A DNA stretch of 64,000 nucleotides from Bacteroidales bacterium (GCA_020636845.1 JACJXD010000003.1:310001-374000); one strand, 5' to 3'; positions 35,090 to 44,704 are shown, counted from the first letter of the stretch. The notes: generated by a model not told the origin, from the letters alone. Program-made: numbers and translations.

Positions 35090-35884
35090 TTAATGCGAAC
35101 TTAACATAAACAGCTCCGGTTCCTTTCGTACCGACGTGCAGTTGGTCATTAACCATTGTACCGATTTTGCAAAAGCATCATTATTAAATGCCTTGGCATT
35201 TTCGGGACATTTCTTTATACAACTACAACAACGAATACATTTTTCGGCATCCACTTTTCTGAAATCTTTAAAATCGATTGCCTCCACAGGACAATTTTCG
35301 GCACAAATTCCGCAATTGTTACAACTATCGTTAGTTTGAGGAGCCATAGGCTGCGATTGCGAACGCTCTTTATACGGAAAATTTCCCTTTACATTTAACT
35401 CGTACTTACCATTACTTTCCAATTTTTTCAACGCAACGCTGCAATCTTTTCCAAATTTCAAGGCCATAGACAAATCATCTGCATCCGGCCTGCCGGTTGC
35501 TACTTTTTCGGTAAAAGAGTGTTCTCCTATAAAAGCACCGGCGGCAATTCCCTTAAAGCCTCTTGCTTCAAAAATGTTTTTAAGTTCCAATAACGCATCG
35601 TCGTAATTGCGATGACCATACATGACGGTAAAAATTGCCAACGTGCCATCACCCTTCAAAGTCGAAAAAATTTCCGATAAGAATGCAGGTATTCTTCCGC
35701 TATAAACGGGAACCCCCACTATTACAACATCGGTGCTATTAAAAGTTAACCCCTTAAACTTAGCCCTGTCCTTTAAAAGAGTTATGTTGTAATCCTTAAC
35801 CGTTCCACCCAAACCCTCTGCAACTTGCCCGGTTATTTTATCGGTAGTCCCCGTCGGACTAAAGTAAATTCTGCTTACATTCAT
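35090..35884 (-). CDS. EFR1-type flavodoxin-ferredoxin fusion
   Basis: 264 residues. A flavodoxin-like N-terminal domain (YFSPTGTTDKITGQVAEGL holds the phosphate-binding loop; VYSGRIPAFLSE; FTVMYGHRNYDDALLELKN) is joined to a C-terminal pair of 4Fe-4S sites (CNNCGICAENCPVEAI and CIRCCSCIKKCPENA). This is the EFR1-family ferrodoxin architecture common in anaerobes. It probably shuttles electrons between FMN and Fe-S clusters for an unidentified partner. It is convergent with carB and stands alone. Confidence 0.88.
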   Translation of the reverse strand: MNVSRIYFSPTGTTDKITGQVAEGLGGTVKDYNITLLKDRAKFKGLTFNSTDVVIVGVPVYSGRIPAFLSEIFSTLKGDGTLAIFTVMYGHRNYDDALLELKNIFEARGFKGIAAGAFIGEHSFTEKVATGRPDADDLSMALKFGKDCSVALKKLESNGKYELNVKGNFPYKERSQSQPMAPQTNDSCNNCGICAENCPVEAIDFKDFRKVDAEKCIRCCSCIKKCPENAKAFNNDAFAKSVQWLMTNCTSVRKEPELFMLSSH

Positions 35885-35922
35885 TCTATTTCTAATTTAT
35901 ATAATTTGTCGTACATCTTCAT

Positions 35923-37320
35923 TTAAGTAAATATCCAACCATTACTAAAAAAGATATTTAACATATAGGTATTCCAAATCGTATTAAAAACCACGATGAG
36001 GAATAGTAATATTGTATCACTCCTAACCGATAGAAATCGTCTGGTTAACAAGTAAAAGGATGTTACTATAAGCATAAATAATCCGAAAAACGAAAATTGG
36101 AAACGGCTCCCGCCGTATCCAACTACGAATATGAACAAGCATAAAAGCAAAAATGAAACTCCAAACATTTTAGTTTCGAACTTGATACTCAACTTCGGAA
36201 AATTTGATATTGCTATTAACGCCGCTATGTAAAAGAAAGGCGAGCATATTGTGAACCGGAAAAAACTATGCAGGCTTCCGCCTGATGTCAGCAAAGTAAA
36301 CACGAAAATTCCAACCAAGTAAAAAAGTGATATTAGCAACAGGTAACCTCGTTTTGATTTTTCGTCGATATTAAACAAGAGTTGCTTTTTCGAATACATG
36401 GTAAAGCCTATGTAAAATAGGTAAGCCAACGCCGGAATGGCCACAAAAAAAATGGCAAAAGTATTCATACCAAACCCTTCGACCGACCAGTCCGATATTT
36501 CGTGTATCCATTGAATTTTACCTGCCCAATGTTCTTGTGCATCAACAAATGCAGTCCACGACCCAGACGATAAGTACTGTATAATCCAAACCGTTAAGTA
36601 TCCAATTAAAAATGGGAGCAATTTAAGCAAGGAGTGCCTAATAATTCGATAATTCCCCTTATTTCTAATGAAAATAAAAACCTCGGTGACAACTATTGCC
36701 AAAAGCACAAAAATTGTTGCCGGACGAACCATCGACATCAACAAAAAACCAATAAAATACAGCGAATATCTGTCCCTTAACATTCCAACTACAGCAACTG
36801 CAGCACACAGCAGAAATAAACTTTCGGAATACGGAATTAGGTAAATAACAGATGTTGGAAGCGTTATTAAAATAATGAACGTTGTTATTACCAAACGCTT
36901 ATTTCCGGGAAGCAGGTATGTTACCAAAATTGCTATGGAAATAATAAACATTAAGTAATTTAAGATGGAAATTACCAATGGCGATGCCTGCGTAACCTTC
37001 CAAAGTAGAGGAAACAACGGGAAAAATGCAGGTCGAACCTTTCCGTAGCAGGCTTCCTCGTTTGTATATAAATTTTGACTTATACAATTGTAAATGGCAG
37101 CATCCCAATTCAAGTAACTACTATCTTCAATGGATAAATAAGGTTTGCTAACCTTCGATATATTAAAATCGCTCCAGCCACCAGTATGTTCATAGTTCTG
37201 CGAAACAACTCCTAGCGTGTTACGATAAATTTTCCCGTTTTGAAGTAGCCCAAACGTTCCAAAAAAGAAAAGCAAACTCAAAACACCTATTAGAAGTAAA
37301 AATAAAAACTGCTTTTTCAT
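35923..37320 (-). CDS. Multi-span membrane protein, probable GT-C (PIG-V-like) glycosyltransferase
   Basis: 465 residues with about 10-12 hydrophobic segments. After TM1 there is a periplasmic loop with YLNWDAAIYNCISQ, and then RPAFFPLFPLLWKVT. This WDA..Y / FFPLFPLL pair resembles the acidic active-site region of GT-C mannosyltransferases of the PIG-V type. Such enzymes move a sugar from a polyprenol-phosphate donor on the outer face of the membrane. Substrate and acceptor are unknown, and no polysaccharide operon surrounds it. Confidence is moderate because only the overall layout and these motifs support it. Confidence 0.6.
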   Translation of the reverse strand: MKKQFLFLLLIGVLSLLFFFGTFGLLQNGKIYRNTLGVVSQNYEHTGGWSDFNISKVSKPYLSIEDSSYLNWDAAIYNCISQNLYTNEEACYGKVRPAFFPLFPLLWKVTQASPLVISILNYLMFIISIAILVTYLLPGNKRLVITTFIILITLPTSVIYLIPYSESLFLLCAAVAVVGMLRDRYSLYFIGFLLMSMVRPATIFVLLAIVVTEVFIFIRNKGNYRIIRHSLLKLLPFLIGYLTVWIIQYLSSGSWTAFVDAQEHWAGKIQWIHEISDWSVEGFGMNTFAIFFVAIPALAYLFYIGFTMYSKKQLLFNIDEKSKRGYLLLISLFYLVGIFVFTLLTSGGSLHSFFRFTICSPFFYIAALIAISNFPKLSIKFETKMFGVSFLLLCLFIFVVGYGGSRFQFSFFGLFMLIVTSFYLLTRRFLSVRSDTILLFLIVVFNTIWNTYMLNIFFSNGWIFT

Positions 37321-37446
37321 TCGTACAAAACGCCTAATATATTTATAGTCAAAATATTGTAATTTAATTCTTAACGCTCTTTATCCGAGTGAATGAATAT
37401 TGAATAGCAAAATGATTAATAACTACTTAAATGCTTCTATATCACA

Positions 37447-38103
37447 TTAAATCCACACGCTATTGAAAAATGCTTCCAACTTTACGGGGTCTAACTTTCC
37501 ATTTGTCCTTACACCGCTACACAAATCAAGCCCAAATGGTTGAACCTGCTCTATTGCCTGTTTAACATTTTCAGGAGTTAATCCTCCTGCCAGAAATACC
37601 GATACTTTTGATTGCTCAACTATTCTTCTGCTTAACTTCCAATTGTGAACTTTTCCTGTACCACCAAGCACTTTCACCTTCAAGTTAGGGTTTCCACTAT
37701 CCAATAAAAGTGCATCAACTTGCTGGGATACTTTTAAGGCTTCATCTACCGACTTTTCATCGGCAACATGTATAACTTGCACAATTTTCACCGATGGCAA
37801 CTTCTCCCGTATTAAACTGTAAGTTCCCTCCTTAAGTTCATCTACAATTTGAATGGTGCTGGTTTGGACTCTTTTATAATGGGCTACAATTGCCTCTACC
37901 GAAGTTTCGCTTGTTAACAAAAACGTAGAAATAGGAGGAGGAACAATCTTTGCAATCTTTAATATTAACTCATCGGATATAACCCCGGGGCCACTTGGCA
38001 TATTCCCAACAAGCCCTAAAGCCGAAGCCCCGTAATCAATTGCTAACTTGGCTTCCTCTTCTGAACTTATGCAACATATTTTTACCCTTGGAACTCGTTT
38101 CAT
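37447..38103 (-). CDS. Phosphoribosylanthranilate isomerase-like protein
   Basis: 218 residues with the TrpF (beta/alpha)8 barrel pattern. The first strand is VKICCIS (TrpF usually KICGIT, its general base being the Cys at position 10 here). DALLLDSG carries the general-acid Asp, LGGTGKVHNWKL is the phosphate loop, and FLAGGLTPENVKQAI and GLDLCSGVRT complete the site. Gly after the catalytic Cys is replaced by a second Cys. It is not beside other trp genes, so it may serve another sugar-phosphate isomerisation or be the cell's only TrpF. Confidence 0.75.
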   Translation of the reverse strand: MKRVPRVKICCISSEEEAKLAIDYGASALGLVGNMPSGPGVISDELILKIAKIVPPPISTFLLTSETSVEAIVAHYKRVQTSTIQIVDELKEGTYSLIREKLPSVKIVQVIHVADEKSVDEALKVSQQVDALLLDSGNPNLKVKVLGGTGKVHNWKLSRRIVEQSKVSVFLAGGLTPENVKQAIEQVQPFGLDLCSGVRTNGKLDPVKLEAFFNSVWI

Positions 38104-38119
38104 CTTTACAATTTCAAAC

Positions 38120-38467
38120 CTACTCTTTTCTTTCGATATATATGGCTTTCATAAAATTACTCGCATTTAAAAAATTCATAATAGAACGAACTTCATCGTC
38201 GTTGCATCCATAAATAATTTTTATTTCGGAATCCATTTTAACCCGGTCAGCAATGCAAGCAATTCCATTAATAGACTTTTTCTCTTCTTCCCCTATAAAA
38301 ATGTCAATACCTCCATTATCCATCGATTTTGTTCCTCTAATAAAACCGTAATCCACAGGATAAATCATGTTGCTATACCGTGGATGGGAAGAACCTTTCT
38401 TCCTATCTATCGATACTTCATTATTCCTTATAAATTCTTCAAGAACTTCCCAATACGTCATACTCAT
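38120..38467 (-). CDS. Small inorganic-pyrophosphatase-like protein
   Basis: 115 residues, well short of the ~175 of class I pyrophosphatases. YPVDYGFIRGTKSMDNGGIDIFIG matches the core YPvnYGyip...DgDPlDvlv. The first and third acidic ligands are kept, but the middle Asp of DGDP is Gly here. The N-terminus VSIDRKKGSSHPRYSNMIYP retains basic residues. It may hydrolyse a phosphoanhydride weakly or have another role. It lies between a ChaN-like gene and the TrpF-like gene, 15 and 16 nt away, so the three may form an operon. Confidence 0.7.
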   Translation of the reverse strand: MSMTYWEVLEEFIRNNEVSIDRKKGSSHPRYSNMIYPVDYGFIRGTKSMDNGGIDIFIGEEEKKSINGIACIADRVKMDSEIKIIYGCNDDEVRSIMNFLNASNFMKAIYIERKE

Positions 38468-38482
38468 TCAACTATACCACTG

Positions 38483-39358
38483 CTAATATGTTCTTGTCAT
38501 TGATTCCGGAATTACAACTATAAAATCGGCGATACCCTTGTTTTCATCCTGCAACTTAGACATATCGGCTTGCGTAACGGCACTAATCGTATGAATTTTT
38601 AACTCGGGATTCGACTTTAACAAATACCACACAATGCCCTCCCATCCGTTTGAATGGTATGAACCATTATAGTGAATAAAAATATTTCCGCTTTTTAAGT
38701 TAGCGTGTATAAAATGTGCCATTGTTGCATCTTTGATAGCTTGCGCTTTGGGGAGATTCTGACTGGCATGACCTTTACCTCCGGGCATTCCTCCCATACC
38801 AAGCATAGCCTTGTAGCCGGGCAATTCGGCATCGAACTGAATGGGCAACGAGGCCATGTAACTTTTGGCTTCCGACGAAAAACTATCCAACGCCTCGAAC
38901 CCACCCATTGCCACAGCCGACGCATATCGACGCGGAATATTAGTAGCCACAAACTTTAGCCCCTTTTCCTTAGCAAACTCCACAAGTGGCTTGTAATCGG
39001 TTTTATAGTTATTCCAAAGTTTCACTTCATCCTCGAAACGCTTCTGGGATATTAGTCCCGTTAGGTATTCATCAAGTAATAGTTGATTATCGGCTTCAAA
39101 CATTTCGGCACCCAGCGTAATGTTACCATTTTTACGCGTATATAAATCGTTAGTAACCTCAAACTCCAGCCAATGCGCAATGGGATTGTCGTGCAATTCT
39201 CCAAAAAACACAACATCGCCCGCTGCAAGGCTGTTGAGCATGTCTGTATAGGAGACAACCTCTCCGTTTTTGTCATAAATTATATACGCTGGCTTATCCT
39301 GCGAAAACGACATTGCCGAAATTAAACAAACGATTAAACAAATTGCAACTTTTTTCAT
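38483..39358 (-). CDS. ChaN-family (DUF399) exported protein
   Basis: 291 residues. The signal peptide MKKVAICLIVCLISAMSFSQ is followed by a ChaN-like domain: GDVVFFGELHDNPIAHWLEFE, LGAEMFEADNQLLLDEYL, KFVATNIPRRYASAVA and a C-terminal HYNGSYHSNGWEGIVWYL. Proteins of this family bind haem or take part in iron uptake in some bacteria. The frame can start at an ATG at 39395-39397, but the signal peptide begins at 39358. A Met/Gly-rich insert (MLGMGGMPGGKG) is present. A haem role is inferred from the family only. Confidence 0.85.
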   Translation of the reverse strand: MKKVAICLIVCLISAMSFSQDKPAYIIYDKNGEVVSYTDMLNSLAAGDVVFFGELHDNPIAHWLEFEVTNDLYTRKNGNITLGAEMFEADNQLLLDEYLTGLISQKRFEDEVKLWNNYKTDYKPLVEFAKEKGLKFVATNIPRRYASAVAMGGFEALDSFSSEAKSYMASLPIQFDAELPGYKAMLGMGGMPGGKGHASQNLPKAQAIKDATMAHFIHANLKSGNIFIHYNGSYHSNGWEGIVWYLLKSNPELKIHTISAVTQADMSKLQDENKGIADFIVVIPESMTRTY

Positions 39359-39367
39359 AATAAAAAT

Positions 39368-39443
39368 TATATTTGCGTGTTTTTGTAAAGTTAACATTAA
39401 AAATACAACCAGTATAACGCTTTACATCATCATTGCAAATTTA
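39368..39443. promoter_or_regulatory. Divergent promoter region of chaN-like and acyl-CoA ligase genes
   Basis: On the plus strand TATATTTG (39368-39375) precedes the ligase by about 95 nt. On the minus strand TAAATTTG (39443-39436) precedes the ChaN ATG by about 77 nt. The boxes face each other, so the transcripts would overlap. Confidence 0.35.
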
Positions 39444-39470
39444 AAATATAGTATCTAATAATACGGTTAA

Positions 39471-41273
39471 ATGGAAATTACAAGAATATTCGACATTTTA
39501 GATGCAGGTAAGGATTTATACGAAAATAGACCTGTTCTGGCAATTAAGCGAGATGGCGTTTGGGACGAATTTAACATTGATAGGTACACCCAAATGGCAT
39601 ACAATCTTAGTTACGGGTTAATGGCAATGGGACTTAAACCCGGCGATAAAGTTGCGTCGATTTCAGGAAATCGTCCCGAGTGGAACATTTTGGATATGGC
39701 TGCTTCGCAATTAGGCGTAATTCATATCCCAATATATCCTACCATTAGTACCGACGAGTATAACCATATTTTAAAGCATTCCGAAGTGAAACTTATATTT
39801 GTTTCGGATAAAAATATGTACAACAAGATATTCCCCCTTACCGAACATTTAACCAACTTTTTGGGTGTTTACACTTTTCAGGATAACGGAACAATTCCCA
39901 ACTGGGAACAAATACTCGAAAAAGGTAAAGCTAATGCACACTTGTACGTTGATGAACTTTTCAAAATAAAGAATTCCATTAAACCCGACGATGTTGCTTC
40001 GATGATATACACCTCAGGGACTACAGGTGTTTCAAAAGGAGTTATGCTTACCCACTCGAACTTTCTAAGCAACGTTAGCGCGTGCCGAGGGTTATTTCCG
40101 TTGGAAAATAAAGATAAAGCAGTGAGTTACTTACCGCTAAGTCACGTCTTTGAACGTATGGTAAACTATTACTACCAAAGCACAGGTGTAACTATTTACT
40201 ATGCCGATAATTTGGGAAAAATTGTAGAAATACTAAAGGAGGTTAAACCTCACATTTTTATGACAGTTCCACGTATGCTCGAAAAAACATACGATAAAAT
40301 TATTGCCATTGGCAAGGATTTAAGGGGAATAAGAAAGCAGATTTTCTTCTGGGCTGTAAACCTTGGTTATAAATTCAACGAAAACGGAAACAACTGGTTT
40401 TACAATGTAAGGCTAAAGTTTGCACGTAAGCTGGTTTTCGATAAATGGAAAACTACCCTTGGCGGAAGTTTAAAATTGATTATTAGCGGTGGCGCAACTT
40501 TGCAACCTAGGTTAATGCGAATTTTTTGGGCTGCCGGAATACCAGTTTACGAAGGTTACGGCTTAACCGAAACCTCGCCTGTAATAGCAGTAAATCATAG
40601 CGCAAAACCGGGCAATGTTCACTTCGGTACGGTTGGCCCGATTGTTCCAAACGTAGAAGTTAAGATTGCCGATGATGGCGAAATTCTTATGCGTGGCCCC
40701 AGCCTAATGAAAGGATACTACAAAGCCCCCGAATTAACTCAAGTGGCTATAGACAACGAAGGTTGGTTTCATACCGGAGATATAGGACATCTCGCCGAAG
40801 AAAAATTTCTTACCATATCCGACAGAAAAAAAGAAATTTTCAAACTATCGAATGGGAAATACGTTTCACCCCAACTAATCGAAAACAAACTAAAACAATC
40901 GTTCTTTATTGAACAATGCATGATTGTTGGCGAAAACGAAAAGTTCGTTAGCGCGTTGATTTCTCCTAACTTCAGCTTTGTTCACGACTGGTGCAGCCGT
41001 CACAAAATTCACTTTGAAAACAACGATGAACTTATCACCATTCCTGAAGTTATAGCCCGTTTTCAAAAGGAAATGAACACAATCAATAAAGAATTAAGTG
41101 ATTACGAGCAAATTAAACGCTACAGGCTGGTTGCCGAGCAATGGACACCACAAACCGGAGAACTTTCGCCTACGCTAAAACTAAAGCGAAAAGTTATATA
41201 CGAACGTTACGAAAAAATTCTGGAAGAAATATACGGGCATACCAAAGATGGCGAAGTAAGAGGCATAAAATAA
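39471..41273 (+). CDS. Long-chain fatty acid--CoA ligase
   Basis: An AMP-forming acyl-CoA synthetase of the FadD type (600 residues). The ATP loop is IYTSGTTGVSKGVMLTHSN; the adenylate motif is YEGYGLTETSPVI; HTGDIG and SDRKKEIFKLSNGKYVSP close the C-terminal subdomain. The alternative to fatty-acid activation for degradation is activation for lipid synthesis, as no beta-oxidation gene is nearby. The gene is monocistronic, with a bidirectional terminator 4 nt after its stop. Confidence 0.9.
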   Translation: MEITRIFDILDAGKDLYENRPVLAIKRDGVWDEFNIDRYTQMAYNLSYGLMAMGLKPGDKVASISGNRPEWNILDMAASQLGVIHIPIYPTISTDEYNHILKHSEVKLIFVSDKNMYNKIFPLTEHLTNFLGVYTFQDNGTIPNWEQILEKGKANAHLYVDELFKIKNSIKPDDVASMIYTSGTTGVSKGVMLTHSNFLSNVSACRGLFPLENKDKAVSYLPLSHVFERMVNYYYQSTGVTIYYADNLGKIVEILKEVKPHIFMTVPRMLEKTYDKIIAIGKDLRGIRKQIFFWAVNLGYKFNENGNNWFYNVRLKFARKLVFDKWKTTLGGSLKLIISGGATLQPRLMRIFWAAGIPVYEGYGLTETSPVIAVNHSAKPGNVHFGTVGPIVPNVEVKIADDGEILMRGPSLMKGYYKAPELTQVAIDNEGWFHTGDIGHLAEEKFLTISDRKKEIFKLSNGKYVSPQLIENKLKQSFFIEQCMIVGENEKFVSALISPNFSFVHDWCSRHKIHFENNDELITIPEVIARFQKEMNTINKELSDYEQIKRYRLVAEQWTPQTGELSPTLKLKRKVIYERYEKILEEIYGHTKDGEVRGIK

Positions 41274-41277
41274 GAAT

Positions 41278-41304
41278 AAAATCCCCGGTTTTACCGGGGA
41301 TTTT
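41278..41304. terminator. Bidirectional terminator between acyl-CoA ligase and symporter
   Basis: AAAATCCCCGG pairs with CCGGGGATTTT around TTTTA. A- and T-runs flank it on both sides, allowing termination from either strand. Confidence 0.85.
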
Positions 41305-41332
41305 CATTTTTAACCTTCAATAATTAAGAACA

Positions 41333-42784
41333 CTAACTTCGTTTCGCTCTTGTCCGAGTAAAATATAGGGCGGCAAAAGTCAACGCTCCATTTAATATCA
41401 GCAACTCGAAGCCAAATTTATATCCGGAAAATAGAAACGAGGAATACCTATTTAAAACATAACAAACCACCGGCGAAAGTATGGCAATTACAGGCACCAA
41501 CTTATCGTTAGGCTGATGCGATGTAAACATTCCAAAAGCAAACAACCCCAGCAACGGACCATAAGTATAGCCGGCAACAGTAAAAATGGCATCAATTACA
41601 CTCCTATCGTTAAAGGAGTTAAAGAGTAAAATGGTAAAAACCATTATTACCGAAAGAATTATATGAACCCTTTGGCGAACCTTTTTAAGTGTAACCTCAT
41701 CCATGTTTTTTGTCTCAAGCAAATCGATGGTTACCGATGTCGTCAGTGCTGTTAAAGCGGAATCAGCACTCGAGTACGCTGCGGCAATTAACCCGAGCAC
41801 AAAGAAAATTCCAACTACCGGCGACAAATACTTTGTGGCAATCATTGGGAAAATATCGTCGGAATGGGCAGGAATAGGAATTCCTTTGGATGCAGCGTAA
41901 ACGTATAGCAATACGCCCAACGACAAAAATATGAGGTTAACCGGTAAAAATGCAAAACCATACCAATACATATTTTTGCGCGCATCGGAATAGTTTTTAC
42001 AACTCAAATTCTTTTGCATCATATCCTGATCGAGCCCCGTCATAACAATAGTTATAAATGCGCCGCCCAAGAACTGCTTAATAAAATGGAAGCGGTTGTT
42101 TATATCGTCGAAAAACCAAACCTTAGATAAATCGCTATTACGAATGGTTGTAATGATGCCATGAAAATTAAGATTCAAACTTTTGGCTATAAAGTATATG
42201 GTCAGCAATACTGAACCAATCATTGCAACTGCCTGAAAAGCATCCGTCCAAAGCACCGTTCGCACACCGCCCTTGCGAGTGTATAGCCAAATTAACAATA
42301 CCGTTACCGAAACCGTTACCCAAAATGGCACACCCCATTGTCTAAAAATAGTAAGTTGCAGCACACTTGACACAATAAACATCCGAAACGAAGCCCCAAT
42401 TATTCGCGACACTAAAAAAAGGACAGCCCCACTCTTGTACGAGAAGAAGCCAAAACGCTGTTCAAGATATGTGTATATCGATGTTAAGTTCAACCGATAA
42501 TACAACGGAAGCAACACGTTGGCCACCACAAAATAACCCAATAAGTAACCAAGCACCATTTGCAAATACGAAAACTGGCTTGTTCCAACCCACCCGGGAA
42601 CCGAAATAAACGTGACTCCCGATATGGAAGTTCCCACCATGGCAATAGAAACCAAGTACCACGGCGATTTTCTGTTCCCGATAAAAAAGGTTTGATTATC
42701 GGAATGCCTCGAGGTAAAGTAGGAAATAACGAAAAGTACAATAAAGTAAGCCCCAATTAGCAGTAATATTTGTAACGACGACAT
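41333..42784 (-). CDS. Sodium:solute symporter (SSS family)
   Basis: An inner-membrane transporter of 483 residues with about 13 hydrophobic segments. LVSIAMVGTSISGVTFISVPG (TM2) and GLIAAAYSSADSALTALTTSVTIDLL (TM9) are SSS signatures and hold the Na+ site Ser/Thr residues. GLDQDMMQKNLSCK is the usual cytoplasmic loop. The substrate cannot be inferred; many relatives in Bacteroidota carry sialic acid, other sugars or amino acids. It shares a terminator with the convergent acyl-CoA ligase. Confidence 0.9.
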   Translation of the reverse strand: MSSLQILLLIGAYFIVLFVISYFTSRHSDNQTFFIGNRKSPWYLVSIAMVGTSISGVTFISVPGWVGTSQFSYLQMVLGYLLGYFVVANVLLPLYYRLNLTSIYTYLEQRFGFFSYKSGAVLFLVSRIIGASFRMFIVSSVLQLTIFRQWGVPFWVTVSVTVLLIWLYTRKGGVRTVLWTDAFQAVAMIGSVLLTIYFIAKSLNLNFHGIITTIRNSDLSKVWFFDDINNRFHFIKQFLGGAFITIVMTGLDQDMMQKNLSCKNYSDARKNMYWYGFAFLPVNLIFLSLGVLLYVYAASKGIPIPAHSDDIFPMIATKYLSPVVGIFFVLGLIAAAYSSADSALTALTTSVTIDLLETKNMDEVTLKKVRQRVHIILSVIMVFTILLFNSFNDRSVIDAIFTVAGYTYGPLLGLFAFGMFTSHQPNDKLVPVIAILSPVVCYVLNRYSSFLFSGYKFGFELLILNGALTFAALYFTRTRAKRS

Positions 42785-42893
42785 ATTTGTCCATAATTTA
42801 ATTTCATTGCAAATAAAGCATTATCGGTTTAGTTTAGCAACTATTTCAACTTTTATACAAAAAATGCTTAGGAGAAAAGTAATCTATTTTTTT

Positions 42894-42901
42894 TAGCTTT
42901 G
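42894..42901 (+). promoter_or_regulatory. Putative -7 box of recR
   Basis: TAGCTTTG is a full TAnnTTTG match, about 52 nt before the recR ATG, in the gap divergent from the symporter. Confidence 0.45.
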
Positions 42902-42953
42902 CGTTTTGGTTTATTAGAAGTTATTAAAAATTTCTTTTGAAATTTTCAACTAC

Positions 42954-43580
42954 ATGAATATCCAGTCTTATCCATCGAAACTGCTCGAAAACGCAGTTGA
43001 AGAATTTTCTAAACTACCCGGAATAGGACGCAGAAGCGCTCTACGCATGGTATTGCACTTACTCCGAATGAATTCCGAAGAGGTAAAAATGTTTACCAAG
43101 TCCATCGACGACTTAAAGGAAAACGTAAAGTTTTGTAAGGTTTGCAATAACATATCCGACTCGGACATTTGCGAAATATGCTCGTCGAAACGACGCGATA
43201 CCTTCACCGTATGCGTGGTAGAAAATATTAAGGATGTAATGGTTATAGAAAACACACATCAATTCAATGGATTATACCACGTATTGGGCGGCGTTATAAA
43301 CCCCATGGAAGGAATTGGCCCATCGGACTTAAGCATTGACAAACTCATGGAACGTGTAAAGTCCGGACAAATTAACGAGATAATTATGGCGTTAAGCCCT
43401 ACAACCGAAGGCGATACAACAAACTTCTACATTTACAAGAAATTAAAGGAATTCAACATAAACGTTACCACCTTGGCCAGAGGCGTTGCCTTTGGCGATG
43501 AACTTGAATATACCGACGAAATAACCCTTGGCAGGGCAATTGTAAACAGGGTTAAATTCGACGATGCCCCTTCCAAATAA
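42954..43580 (+). CDS. recR: Recombination mediator RecR
   Basis: The partner of RecO/RecF in loading RecA at gaps (208 residues). The N-terminal HhH is FSKLPGIGRRSALRMVLHLL, the zinc finger is CKVCNNISDSDICEIC, and the Toprim domain begins VCVVENIKDVMVIEN and continues YHVLGGVINPMEGIGPSDL. The length is normal and the start is ATG. A single gene, divergent from the symporter; a TPR gene follows after 169 nt. Confidence 0.96.
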   Translation: MNIQSYPSKLLENAVEEFSKLPGIGRRSALRMVLHLLRMNSEEVKMFTKSIDDLKENVKFCKVCNNISDSDICEICSSKRRDTFTVCVVENIKDVMVIENTHQFNGLYHVLGGVINPMEGIGPSDLSIDKLMERVKSGQINEIIMALSPTTEGDTTNFYIYKKLKEFNINVTTLARGVAFGDELEYTDEITLGRAIVNRVKFDDAPSK

Positions 43581-43749
43581 CTTGCGCTAAACATACTATC
43601 CATAACTTTACAACTTAATTTCACCCATGTTTTAAACACTTTTGACAAAGTTTTTTACTGCAACTGCCGATATTTTATAAATTAATGTAACTTTATAGAC
43701 ACTAATTCTATTGTGAAACACCAAGATTAAACAGGACATTATATTGATT

Positions 43750-44472
43750 ATGAGAAAACTATCCTTCATAATCTTACTTTTAATTACAAATTTAGCATTA
43801 GCACAGGATAACCTATCCGAGTTGATTTCTGCAGGCGAAAATTCTATTAAAGAAAAGAATTACAAAGCCGCAGTTTCGTCGTATAAACATGCCCTGGAAA
43901 TATCTAACACCGACACATTAGCCTTAAACGGAATAATTAGGGCCTTAACTTTAATGGGCGATTACAGAGAAGCCCAAAAGTACGCCGAAGATGCAATAAA
44001 AACTTACCCCGATAACGCCGAATTTATATTTCGTAAGGGTATAATTCATAACTTAAACGGAGACCACGAAAAAGCTGTTGAAGAGTTTAATAGCGCCCTC
44101 AACCTCAAATCAACACAAAATTTAAAAATTCGCATTCTTCTAAACAAAGCATCGGCCGAATTTAAACTGGAAAACTTTACGGGAGCCCTTGACGATTATA
44201 ACCAGGTTATTGAACTTGATCCTCGAAACGCGAACGCATATAATTACAGAGGTTTGGTAAACTATAGGCTAAACTACTTTATCGATGCGGTTAACGATTA
44301 CAACAACTCCATTGATTTAGAACCCAACGTTGCTTCAACATACTACAACAGGGGCATGTCGTACTTAAAACTAAACGAAAAGTATAAGGCGTGTGTCGAT
44401 TTTCACAAGGCTTGTCAACTTAAGTACGTAAACGCCTGTAAGATGATTGTAATTGAATGTAGTAATCAGTAA
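43750..44472 (+). CDS. Exported tetratricopeptide-repeat protein
   Basis: 240 residues. The signal peptide MRKLSFIILLLITNLALAQ is followed by about five or six TPR units (YKAAVSSYKHALEIS; YREAQKYAEDAIKTYPDN; HEKAVEEFNSALNL; FTGALDDYNQVIELDPRN; FIDAVNDYNNSIDLEPN; YKACVDFHKACQLK). It probably acts as a periplasmic scaffold for protein-protein contacts. The TTG at 43744 gives two extra residues, and the ATG is used. A terminator follows at 44498. Confidence 0.85.
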   Translation: MRKLSFIILLLITNLALAQDNLSELISAGENSIKEKNYKAAVSSYKHALEISNTDTLALNGIIRALTLMGDYREAQKYAEDAIKTYPDNAEFIFRKGIIHNLNGDHEKAVEEFNSALNLKSTQNLKIRILLNKASAEFKLENFTGALDDYNQVIELDPRNANAYNYRGLVNYRLNYFIDAVNDYNNSIDLEPNVASTYYNRGMSYLKLNEKYKACVDFHKACQLKYVNACKMIVIECSNQ

Positions 44473-44497
44473 TTCTCAATAAAATTTGCAGTTAGTT

Positions 44498-44525
44498 AAT
44501 CCGCCTGAATGGGCGGATTTTTTTT
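44498..44525 (+). terminator. Terminator of the TPR gene
   Basis: AATCCGCC, loop TGAATG, GGCGGATT, then a T-run. It ends transcription of the TPR gene. The rest of the 287-nt gap before the aminotransferase is A/T-rich and holds no clear gene. Confidence 0.85.
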
Positions 44526-44704
44526 ATTATACGAACGCTTATGTTCAATATTTCCCAATCGGGGAATTCATAATTCAACACAAAATCATGTATGCTCTAA
44601 AACACTCTCCCTTTAGGATAAAATTGATTATCGTTTTTTTGAATATTATTTTTACATTTTCTAACTTTACGGGGTTAAATAGAATCGTTTTGTTATCAAA
44701 AAAA

